Assembly (NCBI RefSeq): GCF_022919095.1
Contig: NZ_CP095073.1
Span: 1,984,001 to 2,048,000 of the forward strand
Length of the DNA: 64,000 nt
Reading direction: 5' to 3'
Source of the DNA: Halobacillus salinarum
GTDB taxonomy: Bacteria; Bacillota; Bacilli; Bacillales; Halobacillaceae
A program made the position numbers and the translations under genes. Of this stretch, positions 7,034-16,452 are shown one piece after another; the stretch's first letter is position 1, and each line of letters starts with the position of its first letter. Below the pieces are notes generated by a model. It saw nothing but the letters and a program-made list of their open reading frames with translations. It was not told the DNA's origin and made no database searches.

Positions 7034-8320
7034 ATGTCAGCAAAATGGGAAAAACAAGAAGGCAATCAAGGGACTCTTACTGTAGAAGTTCCGGCAAGTG
7101 AGTTCGATCAGGCACTTGACAAAGCCTTTAAGAAAGTAGTTCAACAAGTTCAGGTGCCAGGCTTCCGTAAAGGGAAAGTACCTCGTAAGCTTTTTGAACA
7201 GCGTTTTGGTGTGGAATCTTTATACCAGGATGCTTTGGATATCGTTCTTCCGGAAGCTTATTCAAAAGCTGTCGAAGAAACTGGAATTGAACCAGTTGAT
7301 CGTCCTGAAGTAGACGTAAAGGAAATTGAAAAAGGTAAGGATCTAGTATTTACTGCGGATGTTACGGTTAAACCGGAAGTGAAACTTGGTGAATATAAAG
7401 GTCTTGAAGTAGAAGAGCTCAGCACGGAGGTAACTGAAGAGGACGTGCAAAACGAATTGAAACAGCTTCAAGAGCGTCAAGCTGAACTGGTCGTCAAAGA
7501 AGACGGAGAAGTAGAAGATGGCGACACGGTAGTGATGGATTTTGAAGGCTTTGTAGATGGTGAAGCTTTCGAAGGCGGCCAGGCAGATAATTATTCACTT
7601 GAAATCGGTTCAGGCTCTTTTATTCCAGGTTTTGAAGAGCAGCTGGTTGGTAAAAAAACTGGAGAAGAAGTGGATGTTAACGTCACGTTTCCGGAAGAAT
7701 ACCATGCAGAAGAGCTTGCTGGTAAAGAAGCCCTCTTTAAAGTGAAAATTCATGAAATTAAAGGAAAAGAACTTCCTGAGCTTGACGATGAATTCGCAAA
7801 AGATGTCGATGAGGAAGTCGAATCTCTTGAGGAACTAACGACAAAAACCCGCGAGCGTCTGGAAGAACAGAAAAAGACAGAAGCTGAAAATCATAAGCGC
7901 GACACCTTGGTCCAGAAAGCTGCTGAAAATGCTGAGGTCGATGTACCGGATGCAATGGTAGATACAGAGCTTGATCGCATGGTCAATGAATTTGAACAGC
8001 GCCTGCAAATGCAGGGAATGACGAAAGATATGTACTTCCAATTTACGGGTCAGGACGAAGACGCACTCCGTGAACAAATGAAAGAAGACGCAGCTAAACG
8101 TGTAAAAACAAACTTGACGCTTGAAGCCATTTCTGAAGCCGAAGAAGTTGCAGCTTCTGAGGAAGATGTGAATGCTGAGCTTGAAAACATGGCTTCTACG
8201 TATCAGACAGATGTGGAACAGCTGACGCAAATGCTTGGCGGAAACACAGACATGATTAAAGAAGACTTGAAGATCCGCAAAGCTATTGATGTTTTAGTGG
8301 CCAACAGCCAAACTAAATAA
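7034..8320 (+). CDS. tig: trigger factor (ribosome-associated chaperone, PPIase)
   Basis: 428-aa chaperone that binds the ribosomal exit tunnel and assists folding of new chains. The N-terminal ribosome-binding signature GFRKGKVP is at residues 43-50. An FKBP-type prolyl isomerase domain lies at about 150-245 ([19 protein letters not shown]), followed by the helical C-terminal chaperone arms. I use ATG 7034 (MSAKWEK) because TTGGAGGG precedes it; the in-frame ATG 7016 lies before that ribosome site. The protein is very acidic, as expected for a halotolerant host. A terminator follows the stop, and clpX is next, the usual order. Confidence 0.98.
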   Translation: MSAKWEKQEGNQGTLTVEVPASEFDQALDKAFKKVVQQVQVPGFRKGKVPRKLFEQRFGVESLYQDALDIVLPEAYSKAVEETGIEPVDRPEVDVKEIEKGKDLVFTADVTVKPEVKLGEYKGLEVEELSTEVTEEDVQNELKQLQERQAELVVKEDGEVEDGDTVVMDFEGFVDGEAFEGGQADNYSLEIGSGSFIPGFEEQLVGKKTGEEVDVNVTFPEEYHAEELAGKEALFKVKIHEIKGKELPELDDEFAKDVDEEVESLEELTTKTRERLEEQKKTEAENHKRDTLVQKAAENAEVDVPDAMVDTELDRMVNEFEQRLQMQGMTKDMYFQFTGQDEDALREQMKEDAAKRVKTNLTLEAISEAEEVAASEEDVNAELENMASTYQTDVEQLTQMLGGNTDMIKEDLKIRKAIDVLVANSQTK

Positions 8321-8332
8321 TGAATGGAAAAG

Positions 8333-8363
8333 ACAAGGAGCGATAATTTTGCTCCTTGTTTTC
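8333..8363 (+). terminator. intrinsic terminator of tig
   Basis: Stem ACAAGGAGC (8333-8341) / GCTCCTTGT (8351-8359), 9-base loop, followed by TTTTC. Confidence 0.8.
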
Positions 8364-8444
8364 TCATATTTATCTTAAGTAATTTCAGGGTTTGTGTATG
8401 AAACCACCCAATTTTTACATACAATAATAAAGATAGGCTTTTGT

Positions 8445-8473
8445 TTGACTTATGTAAAACATATCTACATAAT
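8445..8473 (+). promoter_or_regulatory. candidate sigma-A promoter for clpX
   Basis: TTGACT (8445-8450), a 17-base spacer and CATAAT (8468-8473). A second, weaker TATGAT lies near 8536. No CtsR-type direct repeat was seen. Confidence 0.55.
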
Positions 8474-8622
8474 GAGGATGGTACAATCTCCTCTAAATTA
8501 ATGGGTATTACTTTTTTGTTTGTGGTTTATTTGGTATGATGAGCAAAAGAAGCTGAATCGAAAGAGTTATATCTTAGACTTCAGTCGCATTTTATGCGTC
8601 ATTTTATTAAGGGGTGAAATAT

Positions 8623-9900
8623 ATGTTTAAATTTAACGAAGAAAAAGGACAATTAAAATGTTCTTTCTGCGGTAAGAGTCAGGATCAAGTTCGCAAATTA
8701 GTAGCAGGGCCTGGCGTATATATATGTGACGAGTGCATTGAACTTTGTACAGAAATTGTAGAAGAAGAGCTCGGAAATGAAGAAGAAGTGGAATTTAAAG
8801 AGGTTCCAAAGCCTCAGGAAATTCGTGAGATTCTTAATGATTACGTCATCGGCCAGGACCAGGCAAAAAAGAATTTATCGGTCGCTGTTTACAATCATTA
8901 TAAGCGGATTAATGCTGGAGTTAAAAATGATGATGTTGAATTAGCAAAAAGTAATATTTTAATGCTTGGACCGACAGGAAGCGGTAAAACATTACTGGCG
9001 CAAACGCTGGCAAGAATTTTGAATGTACCTTTTGCTATAGCGGATGCTACATCATTAACAGAAGCTGGTTATGTTGGAGAAGATGTGGAAAACATTCTTC
9101 TTAAACTGATTCAAGCTGCAGATTATGACGTAGAAAAAGCGGAAAAAGGGATCATTTATATTGATGAAATTGATAAAGTGGCTCGCAAATCCGAAAACCC
9201 TTCAATCACTCGTGATGTTTCCGGTGAAGGGGTACAGCAGGCGCTTCTTAAAATTCTTGAAGGTACCCAGGCAAGTGTACCGCCTCAAGGAGGACGTAAG
9301 CATCCTCATCAAGAATTTATTCAAATTGACACAACCAATGTACTCTTTATTGTAGGTGGAGCTTTTGACGGGATTGACCAGATTATTAAACGTCGCTTAG
9401 GACGTAAAGTCATTGGTTTTGGATCCGAGCAAACGACAAGCGATTCTGAAAAGAAAGAACTATTGACCAAGGTTCTTCCTGAAGATCTGTTAAGTTATGG
9501 GCTGATTCCTGAGTTTATCGGACGTCTGCCGGTTATTGGCAGCCTTGAGCATTTAGATGAAGATGCGCTTGTAGAAATTTTGACGAAGCCTAAAAATGCG
9601 CTCGTTAAGCAATATCAAAAGCTTTTCCAAATCGATCATGTGGAACTTGAAATCGATGATGAAGCCCTTCGTGAAATTGCCCACTTAGCCATTGAGCGCA
9701 AAACAGGAGCACGTGGATTACGTTCTATCATCGAAGGTATTATGCTTGATGTCATGTATGAGCTTCCTTCACGTGATGATATTGAGAAGTGCATTATTAC
9801 AAAGGAAACAGTCACTTCGGAAAACGGTCGTCCTAAACTGATTTTAACGGACGGAACGGTTGAGGACGATAATAAAGAAACTCCTAAAGAAAGTGCTTAA
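8623..9900 (+). CDS. clpX: ATP-dependent Clp protease ATP-binding subunit ClpX
   Basis: 425-aa AAA+ unfoldase that feeds substrates to ClpP. The N-terminal zinc-binding domain has Cys 13, 16, 35 and 38. Walker A GPTGSGKT is at 116-123, Walker B with IIYIDEID around 177-184, and the IGF loop that docks on ClpP is present (KVIGFGSE). ATG 8623 ([10 protein letters not shown]) is chosen because AAGGGGTG lies six bases upstream and it matches the B. subtilis start; an earlier GTG at 8614 overlaps that site. Length fits the family. A GC-rich terminator follows, so lonA is probably transcribed separately. Confidence 0.98.
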   Translation: MFKFNEEKGQLKCSFCGKSQDQVRKLVAGPGVYICDECIELCTEIVEEELGNEEEVEFKEVPKPQEIREILNDYVIGQDQAKKNLSVAVYNHYKRINAGVKNDDVELAKSNILMLGPTGSGKTLLAQTLARILNVPFAIADATSLTEAGYVGEDVENILLKLIQAADYDVEKAEKGIIYIDEIDKVARKSENPSITRDVSGEGVQQALLKILEGTQASVPPQGGRKHPHQEFIQIDTTNVLFIVGGAFDGIDQIIKRRLGRKVIGFGSEQTTSDSEKKELLTKVLPEDLLSYGLIPEFIGRLPVIGSLEHLDEDALVEILTKPKNALVKQYQKLFQIDHVELEIDDEALREIAHLAIERKTGARGLRSIIEGIMLDVMYELPSRDDIEKCIITKETVTSENGRPKLILTDGTVEDDNKETPKESA

Positions 9901-9920
9901 TTGGATTTCTTATTAACTTG

Positions 9921-9958
9921 GAACCGCGCTACGCCGATCTGTAGCGCGGTTCTTTTTA
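9921..9958 (+). terminator. intrinsic terminator of clpX
   Basis: An 11-bp stem, GAACCGCGCTA / TAGCGCGGTTC, with a 10-base loop and a T5 tail. Confidence 0.88.
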
Positions 9959-10139
9959 ATTAGTTAACTTGATGTGGGGCATGAAAGAGAAAATGGTTGC
10001 TCATAATACATATATCTCCCCCTTGGACTTATTGCTAAGGGGTTAAAGTGCTATGGGATTAGGCTATCCATCAGTTTACTTTCCAAGTTTATTTCTATAT
10101 GATGAAAATACAAAAACGGATTATTCGGAGGTGCAAGCA

Positions 10140-12470
10140 ATGGCAGATAAACAAAGTACACAAATTCCCCTCCTCCCCCTCAGGGGGCTTTTAGTTTACC
10201 CATCAATGGTCCTCCATCTAGATGTTGGACGTGAAAAATCTGTACACGCTTTAGAAAAAGCGATGATGGATGATAATGAAATTTTCTTAGTATCCCAAAA
10301 AGAAGTGAATATTGATGAACCTACACAGGATGATTTGTATAACGTCGGAACTGTAGTCCGAATTAAACAAATGGTAAAGCTTCCGAATGGCACGAATAGA
10401 GTGCTTGTTGAAGGGTTATACCGTGCAAGCATCCACGACATGGAAGAAGGCGAGCAGTATTACCATGCTAATATTCTCAAACTTGAGGATGAGCACGAAG
10501 AGCAAAATGAAGAAGAAGCATTGATGCGGACGCTCGTCAGCCAGTTTGAACAATATGTTAAAGTATCAAAAAAGGTGAGTCAGGAAACGTTTAATACCGT
10601 GTCCGATATTGATGAACCAAGTCACTTAGCCGATATGATTACTTCTCATCTTCCAATAAAAATTAAGGATAAGCAGACGATTCTTGAAACGAAAAACGTA
10701 AAGAAGCGTCTGCGTAAACTAATCGAAATGATAGGCAATGAAAGAGAAGTCTTACAAATCGAACAAAAAATCGGGCAGCGCGTTAAAAAGTCTATGGAAA
10801 AAACGCAAAAAGAATATTATTTGCGGGAACAAATGAAAGCGATCCAGAACGAATTAGGTGATAGAGACGGTAAGTCTGGAGAGGTGGCGAGTTTAAGGGA
10901 AAAAATAGAAGAAGCTAATATGCCTGAAAGAGTTCAGGCTGTGGCGGAGAAAGAACTCGGCAGATATGAAAAAGTCCCTCAAAGTTCTGCCGAGAGCTCA
11001 GTTATTAGAAATTACATCGAGTGGCTTGTTTCCTTGCCATGGACGGTGGAAACAGAAGATAACCTGGATGTAAGACATGCCGAAAAAATCCTGGATGAGG
11101 ATCATTATGGCTTAGAAAAAGTAAAGGAACGGGTTCTGGAATATTTAGCGGTCCAAAAGCTGACCCAGTCCATAAAAGGACCGATCCTCTGCCTCGTAGG
11201 ACCTCCAGGTGTCGGGAAAACGTCATTGGCAAAATCAATTGGCCGGGCCATTAACCGGAAATTTGTTCGTATTTCTCTTGGGGGAATCAGAGATGAAGCA
11301 GAGATTCGTGGCCATAGAAGAACTTATATTGGAGCCATGCCGGGACGAATCATTCAAGGGATGAAGCGGGCAGAAACCGTCAATCCGGTTTTCCTATTGG
11401 ATGAAATCGATAAAATGGCCAGTGATTTTAGAGGAGATCCTTCCTCAGCTATGCTGGAAGTGTTAGACCCTGAACAGAATAGCACCTTCAGCGATCACTT
11501 TATAGAGGAACATTATGATTTGTCTAAAGTAATGTTTATTGCAACCGCTAATACGATGAGTTCTATCCCTGGTCCACTGATGGATAGAATGGAAGTCATT
11601 TCTATTGCAGGTTATACAGAGGTTGAGAAGCTTCACATTGCAAAAGAGCATTTGCTTCCTAAACAAATTAAGGAAAACGGACTAACTAAATCACAGCTGC
11701 AAATAAGAGAAGACGCTCTGTTAAAACTTATAAGAAGATATACGAGAGAAGCGGGAGTACGTGGATTGGAACGTGAATTGGCGAATATATGCCGAAAAGC
11801 AGCTAAGATTCTTGTTTCTGGTGAAAAACAGCGCGTAGTTGTAACAATGAAACAGCTGGAAGAACTGATTGGGCGGCCAAAATTTCGTTATGGACAAGCC
11901 GAATTAGAGGATCAAGTAGGGGCGGCTACGGGGTTAGCTTATACGTCAGCTGGGGGAGATACACTCTCCATAGAAGTTTCCATATACCCAGGGAAAGGAA
12001 ACCTTACTCTTACTGGAAAGCTGGGAGATGTAATGAAAGAGTCTGCTCAGGCGGCATTTAGTTATATTCGTTCCCGAGCAGAAGAACTTAAAATTGATGC
12101 GGACTTTGTAGAAAAGAACGATATCCATATTCACGTGCCGGAAGGGGCTACCCCTAAAGACGGCCCTTCTGCTGGAATTACAATGGCTACGGCTCTCGTA
12201 TCTGCTCTAACAGGAAGGGCAGTGAAAAAAGAAGTCGGGATGACAGGGGAAATCACACTTCGGGGACGTGTCCTGCCTATTGGAGGCTTGAAACAAAAAT
12301 CTCTAAGTGCACATAGGGCTGGCTTAACGACAGTCATCATTCCTGCAGATAATGAGAAAGATTTAGAAGACATTCCTGATAGCGTCCGTTCGGAACTTAC
12401 ATTTGTCCCAGTGAAACACTTAGATGAAGTATTAGATCAAGCATTGGCGGCGGAAAATTATGAAAGTTAA
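10140..12470 (+). CDS. lonA: ATP-dependent protease LonA
   Basis: 776-aa soluble AAA+ serine protease. The order is N-terminal substrate-binding LAN domain, coiled coil at about 190-280, AAA+ module with Walker A GPPGVGKT at 354-361, and C-terminal protease domain with catalytic Ser 677 (KDGPSAG) and Lys 720 (GGLKQKS). The Ser-Lys spacing of 43 is that of E. coli Lon. ATG 10140 is preferred because GGAGGTG lies just upstream; an earlier in-frame start at 10053 would add 29 unrelated residues. B. subtilis carries lonB between clpX and lonA; here only 239 bases separate them, so lonB is absent. The 3' end overlaps ysxC by 11 bases. Confidence 0.98.
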   Translation: MADKQSTQIPLLPLRGLLVYPSMVLHLDVGREKSVHALEKAMMDDNEIFLVSQKEVNIDEPTQDDLYNVGTVVRIKQMVKLPNGTNRVLVEGLYRASIHDMEEGEQYYHANILKLEDEHEEQNEEEALMRTLVSQFEQYVKVSKKVSQETFNTVSDIDEPSHLADMITSHLPIKIKDKQTILETKNVKKRLRKLIEMIGNEREVLQIEQKIGQRVKKSMEKTQKEYYLREQMKAIQNELGDRDGKSGEVASLREKIEEANMPERVQAVAEKELGRYEKVPQSSAESSVIRNYIEWLVSLPWTVETEDNLDVRHAEKILDEDHYGLEKVKERVLEYLAVQKLTQSIKGPILCLVGPPGVGKTSLAKSIGRAINRKFVRISLGGIRDEAEIRGHRRTYIGAMPGRIIQGMKRAETVNPVFLLDEIDKMASDFRGDPSSAMLEVLDPEQNSTFSDHFIEEHYDLSKVMFIATANTMSSIPGPLMDRMEVISIAGYTEVEKLHIAKEHLLPKQIKENGLTKSQLQIREDALLKLIRRYTREAGVRGLERELANICRKAAKILVSGEKQRVVVTMKQLEELIGRPKFRYGQAELEDQVGAATGLAYTSAGGDTLSIEVSIYPGKGNLTLTGKLGDVMKESAQAAFSYIRSRAEELKIDADFVEKNDIHIHVPEGATPKDGPSAGITMATALVSALTGRAVKKEVGMTGEITLRGRVLPIGGLKQKSLSAHRAGLTTVIIPADNEKDLEDIPDSVRSELTFVPVKHLDEVLDQALAAENYES

Positions 12471-13044
12471 TACTGCAGAGATTGTCATAAGTGCTGCAAG
12501 TAAAAAACAATACCCGAGCGCCCTGATTCCTGAAATTGCCTTGGCTGGGCGGTCAAATGTGGGGAAATCATCGTTTATTAATAAATTGATTCAAAGAAAA
12601 AACCTTGCGCGAACTTCTTCCAGACCGGGTAAGACACAAACATTAAATTTTTATATTATTAATGATCAGTTTCATTTTGTAGATGTACCCGGCTATGGTT
12701 ATGCAAAAGTTTCTAAAACAGAACGGGCCAAATGGGGAGAGATGATGGATGAATATTTCTCAGAGCGGGAGCAGCTGCGTGCGACGGCTTTAATTGTAGA
12801 TATTCGTCATGAACCGACCGACGAAGATTGTATGATGTACGATTTTTTAAAGCACTATGAATTACCAGTCATGATTGTAGCTACAAAATTGGATAAAATA
12901 AAAAAAAGTCAGCAGCAAAAACAAATTCGATTGATCAAAGAAACACTGCAGATGGATGAAGAGGATCCTTTTATCCCTTTCTCTGCAGAAACAGGTGAGG
13001 GAAAAGAAGCGGCGTGGCGTACTATATTGGAATTTATTCGTTAA
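12460..13044 (+). CDS. ysxC: ribosome biogenesis GTPase YsxC/EngB (YihA)
   Basis: 194-aa essential TrmE-Era-type GTPase needed for 50S subunit assembly. G1 GRSNVGKS is near residues 30-37, the G2 Thr lies within SRPGKTQT, G3 is [10 protein letters not shown]4 is TKLDK and G5-like SAETG sits near the C terminus. The start ATG 12460 overlaps the end of lonA, implying translational coupling, as in B. subtilis. Two consecutive terminators follow and close the operon. Confidence 0.96.
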   Translation: MKVNTAEIVISAASKKQYPSALIPEIALAGRSNVGKSSFINKLIQRKNLARTSSRPGKTQTLNFYIINDQFHFVDVPGYGYAKVSKTERAKWGEMMDEYFSEREQLRATALIVDIRHEPTDEDCMMYDFLKHYELPVMIVATKLDKIKKSQQQKQIRLIKETLQMDEEDPFIPFSAETGEGKEAAWRTILEFIR

Positions 13045-13059
13045 CTTCCTTTTCTATAA

Positions 13060-13102
13060 GCCTGCAAGCGAACAACAAAGGTATTCGCTTGCAGGCTTTT
13101 TT
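13060..13102 (+). terminator. intrinsic terminator of lonA-ysxC
   Basis: 13-bp stem GCCTGCAAGCGAA / TTCGCTTGCAGGC with a T6 tail; the first of two tandem terminators. Confidence 0.9.
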
Positions 13103-13133
13103 GTTTATTTCATGATATAAACCTCATAGACTG

Positions 13134-13164
13134 GCCGCTTCTGCGCATAGAAGCGGCTTTTTTT
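13134..13164 (+). terminator. second tandem terminator
   Basis: Stem GCCGCTTCT / AGAAGCGGC, 6-base loop, T7 tail. It lies 32 bases after the previous terminator. Confidence 0.85.
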
Positions 13165-13288
13165 GGGATAATGAGCATATATGCTCGAACAATTAGAGGA
13201 TTTCCCGGAAATAATAAGGAAACCCAAGCTTAGTAAAGGATTAAGCTGTATCTTATCTTATTTAACAAAATATCAAAGGTAGTTAATT

Positions 13289-13317
13289 TTGGGAAAAATC
13301 TGATTACTATGTATAAT
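13289..13317 (+). promoter_or_regulatory. sigma-A promoter of the amino-acid ABC operon
   Basis: TTGGGA (13289-13294), a 17-base spacer and TATAAT (13312-13317), 58 bases before the start codon. No T-box or recognisable riboswitch was seen. Confidence 0.6.
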
Positions 13318-13374
13318 TTTATGTATTGGTTTATTACAAAGACGTTACAAAGATGAAGGAGAGATGTAGTAACG

Positions 13375-14208
13375 ATGAAAAAACTTTTACTTTTATTTAC
13401 TTTAAGTGCCATAATTATGCTTTCTTTAGCAGCTTGCGGGACAAGTGATGAAGGCGGCACTTCTGAAAACAATAGCGAATCTTCAGATACCTCAGGGGAT
13501 ACTGGTGAAGCTGCCTCTGAATATAAGCTGGTGAAAGATGGGAAATTCACATTCGCTGCTTCAGGCGAGTTCCGTCCTTTCAGTATGACTTCAGGAGGGG
13601 AAATGACAGGGTTTGACATCGATGTCGCCAATGCTGTGGCAGATCAATTAGGCTTAGAACCTGCTCAGCAAAAATTCAAATTTGCTGCGATTGTGGAAGG
13701 TGTAAAAACTGGACGGTTTGATGCGGCAGTAGCGAGCCATACGATCACACCGGAACGTCAAAAAGAAGTTGATTTTTCAACACCTTATTACTACTCGGGC
13801 GCACAGATTTTTACACGTCCCGATAGTGACATTAAAACTTTAGATGATCTTAAAGGGAAGGAAGTAGCTGTTTCGAAGGGCTCCACTTATGCAAAGTATG
13901 CTCAAGAAGTGACTGACAAAATCAAAACCTATGACAGTGACGTTGTTGCTTTGCAATCTTTATCTAAAGGCCGCCATGATGCAGTAATTACGGACTTTCT
14001 TACTGGTAAAGAAGCCAAAGGGCAAGGACTCGATATAGAGGCAAAGAAAATGATTGAAAGAAGTGAACAAGCCATTGCCGTTGCCAAAGGCAATGACAAG
14101 TTACTGGAAGATATCAACGCAGCTTTGAAGACACTTCGCGAAGACGGAACACTTGCTGAAATTAGTGATAAATACTTTGGCGAAGATATTACTAAAAAAC
14201 CTGAGTAA
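13375..14208 (+). CDS. polar amino-acid ABC transporter, substrate-binding lipoprotein
   Basis: 277-aa extracellular solute-binding protein of the family-3 (His/Gln/Cys-type) group. A lipoprotein signal ends LSLAAC with the lipid-bearing Cys at 21, followed by an acidic Ser/Gly linker (22-44). The mature domain shows FRPFSMTSGGEMTGFDIDVANAV, the typical ligand-contact region, and VASHTITPERQKEVDFS. It is the first gene of a three-gene transporter. The hairpin just after it (14226-14255) should reduce read-through so that the binding protein is made in excess. The exact amino acid is not readable from sequence; glutamine, cystine and arginine are all possible. Confidence 0.93.
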   Translation: MKKLLLLFTLSAIIMLSLAACGTSDEGGTSENNSESSDTSGDTGEAASEYKLVKDGKFTFAASGEFRPFSMTSGGEMTGFDIDVANAVADQLGLEPAQQKFKFAAIVEGVKTGRFDAAVASHTITPERQKEVDFSTPYYYSGAQIFTRPDSDIKTLDDLKGKEVAVSKGSTYAKYAQEVTDKIKTYDSDVVALQSLSKGRHDAVITDFLTGKEAKGQGLDIEAKKMIERSEQAIAVAKGNDKLLEDINAALKTLREDGTLAEISDKYFGEDITKKPE

Positions 14209-14225
14209 CTTTAGTAATAGGTTCT

Positions 14226-14255
14226 AAAAAGAGTGCGCGCATGCGTACTCTTTTT
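14226..14255 (+). terminator. intercistronic partial terminator/attenuator
   Basis: Arms AAAAAGAGT (14226-14234) and ACTCTTTTT (14247-14255) around a GC-rich centre, ending in a T run. Its position between the binding-protein and permease genes fits differential expression by partial termination. Confidence 0.75.
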
Positions 14256-14280
14256 AACTTTAATGAAGGGGATGAATGTT

Positions 14281-14943
14281 TTGTACTTGTCAACTGGATT
14301 TTGGGAGGCGCTTATCGACAGCCGGGGGATATTTCTTGAGGCTTCAAAAATGACCTTAGCTTTAACAGCCGTTTCTATTTTCATAGCCATCTTTATTGGG
14401 TTATTCTTTGCCCTGCTTAAAATATCTCATATCAAAATTCTTGAGTGGATTGCCAATGTTTATATTTATATCGTTAGAGGAACGCCTTTAATCGTACAAA
14501 TTTTTGTATTTTACTATGGACTTACAAACATTTGGATGATCAGTGGGTTCTGGTCCGTCTCTTTAGGTCTTGCATTCCATAATGGGGCGTACATTGCTGA
14601 AATTTTTAGAGGTTCTATTCAGTCAATTGGAAAAGGACAGACCGAAGCAGGGCGTTCCCTTGGAATGAGCCGCTCCTTAACAATGAGGCGAATTGTGCTT
14701 CCGCAGGCACTCCGTAGAGCACTTCCTCCTTTAGGAAATCAGTTTATCATTGGCCTTAAAGACTCTTCTTTAGCTGCCTTTATCGGAGTATCAGAAATTT
14801 TTGCAGTGGCCACTACAAAAGGAGCGAATACATTTGATTATATGACCTGGCTGTTAGTGAGTGCCATTTATTACTTAATTCTTGTGTTCCTGCTTACCGT
14901 TGTGGTTAGCTTAATTGAGAAAAAACTGTCAGTGAGTGATTAG
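14281..14943 (+). CDS. amino-acid ABC transporter permease (HisM/GlnP type)
   Basis: About 220-aa inner-membrane permease with five or more helices and the family EAA-type cytoplasmic loop (GQTEAGRSLGMSRSLTMRRI), plus RGTPLIVQIF near the N terminus. I choose TTG 14281 because GAAGGGG lies nine bases upstream. ATG 14272 directly abuts that site, and the longer frame from GTG 14233 would start inside the terminator hairpin. It pairs with the ATPase gene that follows 18 bases later. A single permease implies a homodimeric pore. Confidence 0.92.
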   Translation: MYLSTGFWEALIDSRGIFLEASKMTLALTAVSIFIAIFIGLFFALLKISHIKILEWIANVYIYIVRGTPLIVQIFVFYYGLTNIWMISGFWSVSLGLAFHNGAYIAEIFRGSIQSIGKGQTEAGRSLGMSRSLTMRRIVLPQALRRALPPLGNQFIIGLKDSSLAAFIGVSEIFAVATTKGANTFDYMTWLLVSAIYYLILVFLLTVVVSLIEKKLSVSD

Positions 14944-14961
14944 TAGAGGAGGCTGTTTGCG

Positions 14962-15702
14962 TTGGAAAGCAAAAGCAAAATGATTCAAGTGAGAAAACTA
15001 AATAAATCGTTCGGCGAACTACACGTCTTAAAGGACATTGACTTTCACGTATCTGAAAGTGAAGTGGTTGTCTTAATCGGGGCTAGTGGTTCCGGGAAAA
15101 GTACACTGCTACGGTGTCTTAATTTCCTTGAAATGAAAAATAGCGGCGATGTACTCATTCAAGACAAAGAAATCGATCCAAGGAAAGAAGATTTAAATAA
15201 AGTCAGGCAGAAAGTCGGAATGGTTTTTCAACATTTTAACTTATTTCCTCATAAAACTGTCATAGGGAATGTGCTAGAAGCTCCTATGCAGGTAAAAGGT
15301 CTGAGCAGGGCAGAAGCTGAAAAAGCAGGAAAAGCACTGTTAGAAAAAGTAGGACTGGCAGATAAAGCCAATGATTATCCTTCAAGACTTTCCGGCGGGC
15401 AGAAGCAGCGTGTTGCGATTGCAAGGGCATTAGCGATGAAGCCGGAAATTATGTTGTTTGATGAACCCACTTCTGCACTAGACCCTGAACTTGTAGGGGA
15501 AGTGCTGCAAACGATGAAGCAGCTTGCCCAGGAAGGCATGACCATGATTGTAGTCACTCACGAAATGGGTTTTGCCAGAGAAGTTGCAGATCGTGTTGTT
15601 TACATGCATGATGGAAAAATTGTTGAAACTGGACCGCCTGCGGAGCTGTTCGACCATCCTAAGGAAGAACGGACTAAAGCCTTTTTAAGTTCAATTCTAT
15701 AA
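14962..15702 (+). CDS. amino-acid ABC transporter ATP-binding protein (GlnQ type)
   Basis: 246-aa ATPase of the polar amino-acid uptake group. Walker [10 protein letters not shown] is near residues 40-48, Q-loop QHFNLFPH, signature LSGGQKQR, Walker [13 protein letters not shown] and the switch His in VVTHEM. TTG 14962 is supported by AGAGGAGG nine bases upstream. It is the last gene of the operon; a bidirectional terminator shared with the converging minus-strand gene follows. In B. subtilis this interval (ysxC to ysxD) holds no transporter. Confidence 0.95.
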   Translation: MESKSKMIQVRKLNKSFGELHVLKDIDFHVSESEVVVLIGASGSGKSTLLRCLNFLEMKNSGDVLIQDKEIDPRKEDLNKVRQKVGMVFQHFNLFPHKTVIGNVLEAPMQVKGLSRAEAEKAGKALLEKVGLADKANDYPSRLSGGQKQRVAIARALAMKPEIMLFDEPTSALDPELVGEVLQTMKQLAQEGMTMIVVTHEMGFAREVADRVVYMHDGKIVETGPPAELFDHPKEERTKAFLSSIL

Positions 15703-15706
15703 AAAG

Positions 15707-15735
15707 AAAGCCGCTCAGGCGGCTTTTTATTTTTT
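15707..15735. terminator. bidirectional terminator
   Basis: Stem AAAGCCGC / GCGGCTTT with a 4-base loop, flanked by A-rich and T-rich tracts, between convergent genes. It overlaps the 3' end of the ysxD-like gene. Confidence 0.85.
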
Positions 15736-16203
15736 TCTTATTAACATGTAGGAACCGAATAGAATTAGCGTGACCGGCCAAAATCTTTCTAACCATTGAA
15801 AGAAAACAGAGAGCCAATTGAGCCATCCAGGGCTTATAAACAAGGCAATCATTGCGATGAGAACCAATAACAGCCCCGGCAGAAGACCTCCCTGAGACTT
15901 CTGAGACTTAACGATAAGTCCAATTCCGATAATAAACGGATATACAGCCCAATGGTCAATCCAAAATGAGTAATGAGCGAGCCCATGAAAATGAATACCA
16001 AACAGCAGAAGAATTATTCCTGCAAAAACAGTTTGATACTCTTTAGCGAAATAACTATGTAATAGAAAGGCAAGGCCGATGATAATAAGAAACGTCGGCC
16101 ATGAGTAATAGGGCTCAAATAAGGGAATGTTAAGTTGACGAAGAAAAAAGAAAATACCGAACCCTACGAGTAAAAAACCGGTGAACCAATTTTGTTTTTT
16201 CAT
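15727..16203 (-). CDS. ysxD: YsxD-like integral membrane protein (LiaI/LiaF transmembrane type)
   Basis: 158-aa protein with about five or six hydrophobic helices, short loops and a C-terminal IRKK. The alternating W-P-x-FLI-I-G-L and W-P-x-I-L-G motifs resemble the LiaI-LiaF-like transmembrane region found in Bacillus envelope-stress proteins. The location just upstream of hemA matches ysxD in B. subtilis, but here it is on the minus strand and separated from ysxC by the amino-acid transporter. GGAGGT precedes the ATG at 16203. Function unknown; the symbol rests on position and membrane character. Confidence 0.65.
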   Translation of the reverse strand: MKKQNWFTGFLLVGFGIFFFLRQLNIPLFEPYYSWPTFLIIIGLAFLLHSYFAKEYQTVFAGIILLLFGIHFHGLAHYSFWIDHWAVYPFIIGIGLIVKSQKSQGGLLPGLLLVLIAMIALFISPGWLNWLSVFFQWLERFWPVTLILFGSYMLIRKK

Positions 16204-16399
16204 GAGAAACCTCCAAGTGAGAAAATGTACATAATTTGATTTCTTGAGTTATGGCGCGTCGTCTGGTACTATTACAGACGAATTACTTTTTAGAGTATTT
16301 ATAATGTAAGAATTTATATGAATGAATAAATTATTACTTGTTAGTGCTCAGACTTTCAAATTCTGTTCAAATTTTAACAGAATGCTTATCCAAATTTCA

Positions 16400-16408
16400 T
16401 GTTATAAT
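16400..16408 (+). promoter_or_regulatory. extended -10 promoter element for the hem operon
   Basis: TGTTATAAT (TGn plus TATAAT, 16403-16408), 45 bases upstream of hemA. There is no good -35 at the usual spacing. I did not find a clear PerR box, which controls hemA in B. subtilis. Confidence 0.5.
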
Positions 16409-16452
16409 AAACATTAGTGAAGAAGTAAGGACGTTTAATGGGGGTAGATTTC

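Noticed and set aside
7835-8230. 131-codon minus-strand frame inside tig
   Set aside because: Shadow of the strongly coding tig sequence; Phe- and Cys-rich translation is typical of antisense frames here.
9960-10139. CtsR or heat-shock operator before lonA
   Set aside because: No GGTCAAA-type direct repeat was found; only weak promoter-like elements are present.
13230-13631. 133-codon minus-strand frame
   Set aside because: It is antisense to the ABC binding-protein gene and its promoter, with no ribosome site.
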